Source: Nitrospira_D sp019636945 (lineage in GTDB: Bacteria; Nitrospirota; Nitrospiria; Nitrospirales; Nitrospiraceae). Taken from it: 64,000 bases of DNA. A model generated the notes under the pieces. That model saw only the letters and a program-made list of their open reading frames with translations, made no database searches and had not been told where the DNA came from. The DNA lies in assembly GCF_047338595.1 (NCBI RefSeq), contig NZ_JBLFBO010000002.1, forward strand, positions 319,077-383,076, read 5' to 3'. Position 1 is the first letter of the stretch, and the number at the start of each line of letters is the position of its first letter. Below are positions 61,906-64,000 of this stretch, in pieces. The position numbers were made by a program, and so were the translations under genes.

Positions 61906-64000
61906 CTATTGGCCAACAACATAATTATAGAATGTACTTCCAATCGATCTACCGAATGCACCTCCTGCAGCTGCCCCACCAATCCCCCCAGCAACGGTTC
62001 CTACAAAAGGCGTAACAAAACTTCCGCCGACGGCTCCAGCAGAACCTCCAGCTATGCTCCCAAGTACGCCAAAGCTTGCCGACATTAGTGATCTAAAGGG
62101 CTTGCAAGACGTTGCTACGTCGTGCACATCAGCTGCTACAGATACCGCGAGCAACCCTCTACCACCCACTTGGAGTGCTCTACCCAGTGCATTGACTGAA
62201 GGATTGCTAACATTTGCCGATCCAGTTGAGCCGGTGTTAGGGCCCAAACCTGGTCGCAGAGATTGGAGTGGATAGCGAACCAACGGTGGAGTATTCGCCC
62301 GGGCCGCTGCTTTGGCTGCAGAACGTCCTTGGCTATCATTCGGATCAAGACTATTCACCGCAGCTTGGTAATCATTTCTAACTGTGCCCGCATCTCCCAG
62401 TTGTTGACCGACAAATACGCCAGTATCAATCAAAGCATTGGTTCCGGCACCTGAATCATTTTCACACTTATCCAATCCCATCGGATCAATCCAGTGATTT
62501 GGACTGTTTCCCACGTATGCATAAACGTTAATCCCACCACCAAAGCCTATTGAGTCCCTGGATACGAATCGACTAAAGGTCGGGCTATAGTACCTCGTTC
62601 GGTAGTACAACAGCCCCGTCCCGTCATTTTCCCGGCCCGTGTACTGGAACGGATTGGCACTGGTGTCGCTCACCGTCGTCTTCCCGAATGGCTCATAGGT
62701 GTAGGTTGTTCCCGAATCACCTTGGGCATTACTCATGACGAGGCTGCTGCCCAACGCATCGGTGTGATAAAACTCATTCCCGGTCCCGGTTTGCCGAACG
62801 AACGGTTCATCGATGTTCAACGAGCGGAGATAGTTCGCACCCACCGCTCCTCCACCAATCTCGGCGGCAATATCGTTCCCGTCATACAAGAAGGTTGTGC
62901 TGACTGCTGGCAACGGCGTGCTCCGTGTTTTGTGCACTCGCCGCCCAAGCGCATCGTAGTTAAAGCTCGCCGTCGCTCCCCCGCTGATGCTGGCCAACCG
63001 GTTCCTTGCATCCCACACATAGGTGTTCGTTCCATCATTCGTGAGATTCCCATTGCTGTCATACGTGAGCGTCGCACCCGCGAACGCGGTCTGTTCATTG
63101 GCGACATCATAGGTGGCTGAGGCGACTGCCGCTGGTAGCAACGAAGCGGCGGCATTGTTTCTTGTCAGGCTGGTCCTGTTGCCCGCTGCATCGTACTGAT
63201 ACGTCAGCGCCTCGATGATCCCACTCGGACCCAAGTGGTTGATGTTGGTGAGTCTCGACGCCACATCGTACACATAGCTCGTGCTGGTCCCGTTGGGATA
63301 CGTCAACGAGGTGCGACGGTTCGCGTTATCGTAACCGAGCCCGACGGTGAGTGAGCCTTGCGCGACTTGCGTCAAGCGTGACGCGGCATCATAGCCATAG
63401 GTGACCGGTTGCTGGCCGTTGGCGACCATCTGAGTTCTTCTGCCCAACACATCATACTGATAGCTGACCGTCCCTTGCCCGGTGACTTCCTGGATCAAGC
63501 GATCCAACGTGTCATAGGCGAAATCGATGGTCCCCGCTCCAGTGGCCGTGTCGCTCGCCTTTGTGAGCCTTCCCACCGCATCATAGACAAAGGTCGTTTC
63601 GGTGCCGTCGCCCTGATACTGTGCCTTGGTCCGACGATTGAGCCCATCGTACTCAAAGGTGGTTTGCTGATTTTTGCGATCCGTGAATTGGCTCAAATTT
63701 CCAGCCACGTCATATTGATAACTCTCTGGCCGGTTCAGCGCATCCTTCCGCGTCGCCAACCGATCCATCGCATCATACGTGTACGTGGTCTGCTGGTTCT
63801 TCGCATCGGTCACCGTGAGCAGGTTCCCATTTTGATCATAGCTGAATCGCGTCAACCCCTGCCGGGCATCGGCAATCTCGGTCACGCGGTTCGTCCCGTC
63901 GTACCGAAACTGCGCCTGCAGGCCTCTCGGATCGGTCAAGCTCGTCTGAGGTAAGCTCGAAAAAGTGGACGTCTTCACCCTATGATCTGAGGTCTGGAGG
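61906..64000 (-). CDS. RHS/YD-repeat protein with variable C-terminal tip (5' end outside window)
   Basis: At least 697 codons, open to the right edge. Over a dozen YD repeats are visible (FSYDQNGNLLTVTDAKNQQT, YQYDVAGNLSQFTDRKNQQT and others). They build the RHS beta-cocoon. The core ends with the RHS signature: NPFQYTGRENDGTGLLYYRT, then RYYSPTFSRFVSRDSIGF and the junction NHWIDPMGL (codons 62473-62487). The following 188 residues are the variable tip: a polar part, then a glycine-zipper run (LGSIAGGSAGAVGGSFVTPF, then VGTVAGGIGGAAAGGAFGRS) that could enter a membrane. A GTG at 63978 is an internal codon, not a proven start. Confidence 0.9.
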   Translation of the reverse strand, partial: LQTSDHRVKTSTFSSLPQTSLTDPRGLQAQFRYDGTNRVTEIADARQGLTRFSYDQNGNLLTVTDAKNQQTTYTYDAMDRLATRKDALNRPESYQYDVAGNLSQFTDRKNQQTTFEYDGLNRRTKAQYQGDGTETTFVYDAVGRLTKASDTATGAGTIDFAYDTLDRLIQEVTGQGTVSYQYDVLGRRTQMVANGQQPVTYGYDAASRLTQVAQGSLTVGLGYDNANRRTSLTYPNGTSTSYVYDVASRLTNINHLGPSGIIEALTYQYDAAGNRTSLTRNNAAASLLPAAVASATYDVANEQTAFAGATLTYDSNGNLTNDGTNTYVWDARNRLASISGGATASFNYDALGRRVHKTRSTPLPAVSTTFLYDGNDIAAEIGGGAVGANYLRSLNIDEPFVRQTGTGNEFYHTDALGSSLVMSNAQGDSGTTYTYEPFGKTTVSDTSANPFQYTGRENDGTGLLYYRTRYYSPTFSRFVSRDSIGFGGGINVYAYVGNSPNHWIDPMGLDKCENDSGAGTNALIDTGVFVGQQLGDAGTVRNDYQAAVNSLDPNDSQGRSAAKAAARANTPPLVRYPLQSLRPGLGPNTGSTGSANVSNPSVNALGRALQVGGRGLLAVSVAADVHDVATSCKPFRSLMSASFGVLGSIAGGSAGAVGGSFVTPFVGTVAGGIGGAAAGGAFGRSIGSTFYNYVVGQ

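Noticed and set aside
63976..63978. GTG as the start of the RHS gene
   Set aside because: The frame is open to the window edge and the protein begins in mid-repeat, so the true start lies outside.

Overview
The window looks like chromosomal DNA of a Gram-negative bacterium, most likely Nitrospira or a near relative. That is an inference from gene content: outer-membrane genes (lolA, pal, a phosphate porin), a phoX-type phosphatase, universal-stress and radical SAM proteins carrying PCP_red-like tails, and many receiver and PilZ proteins. No rRNA or marker tree was available. One tRNA was found (Arg, anticodon TCG), and no rRNA or CRISPR array.

Region by region. 1-9.95 kb: the 5' part of uvrA (minus), an MCP-like plus ODP-like metallo-beta-lactamase pair, a UbiE/MenG methyltransferase, a B12-binding radical SAM protein, a 688-residue universal stress/rubredoxin/PCP_red fusion, a SPASM radical SAM protein with its own PCP_red-like tail, and a small CopD-like membrane protein. 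The spacers here carry palindromes built from stuttered short words. 10-18.8 kb: a receiver protein, a 2OG-Fe(II) oxygenase, lolA-ftsK, a PsiE-like membrane protein, sixA, a CYTH-CHAD protein and a CBS-pair protein. 18.8-36.8 kb: a phosphate regulon (ppk1, phoX, then on the minus strand a porin, pstS, pstC, pstA, pstB, phoU and phoB). Four of its promoters carry seven-base direct repeats in 11-bp phase that look like Pho boxes. An arsenic cassette (arsR-arsI-acr3-broken arsC) sits next to phoB. 36.8-40 kb: msrA, PilZ, pal and two very small genes.

40.4-50.9 kb is accessory DNA beside tRNA-Arg(TCG). It holds two copies of a module (minus strand: zinc-ribbon small protein then a single-domain receiver), two integrase remnants that each end in a 45-bp tRNA-Arg 3' sequence, a frameshifted TSCPD gene, an IS5-type and an IS30-type element with broken transposases, and several small genes. 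The layout is best explained by two rounds of integration at one tRNA gene followed by decay.

50.9-60.3 kb returns to core genes: trmI, an SDR dehydrogenase, aroE and aroK on the minus strand, then nfeD (one-base frameshift), slipin, a group 2 sigma-70 factor, lipB and glutamate dehydrogenase on the plus strand. 60.4-64 kb ends with a secreted protein, a gene-free stretch rich in TGTCC/GGACA words, and an RHS/YD-repeat protein running off the right edge, followed by a probable immunity gene.

The best candidates for undescribed biology are the PCP_red-sharing Usp-fusion/radical SAM pair, the duplicated zinc-ribbon/receiver module at the tRNA-Arg island, and the RHS tip with its putative immunity gene. 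Several genes here are too short for ordinary gene calling and were found from their Shine-Dalgarno sites.
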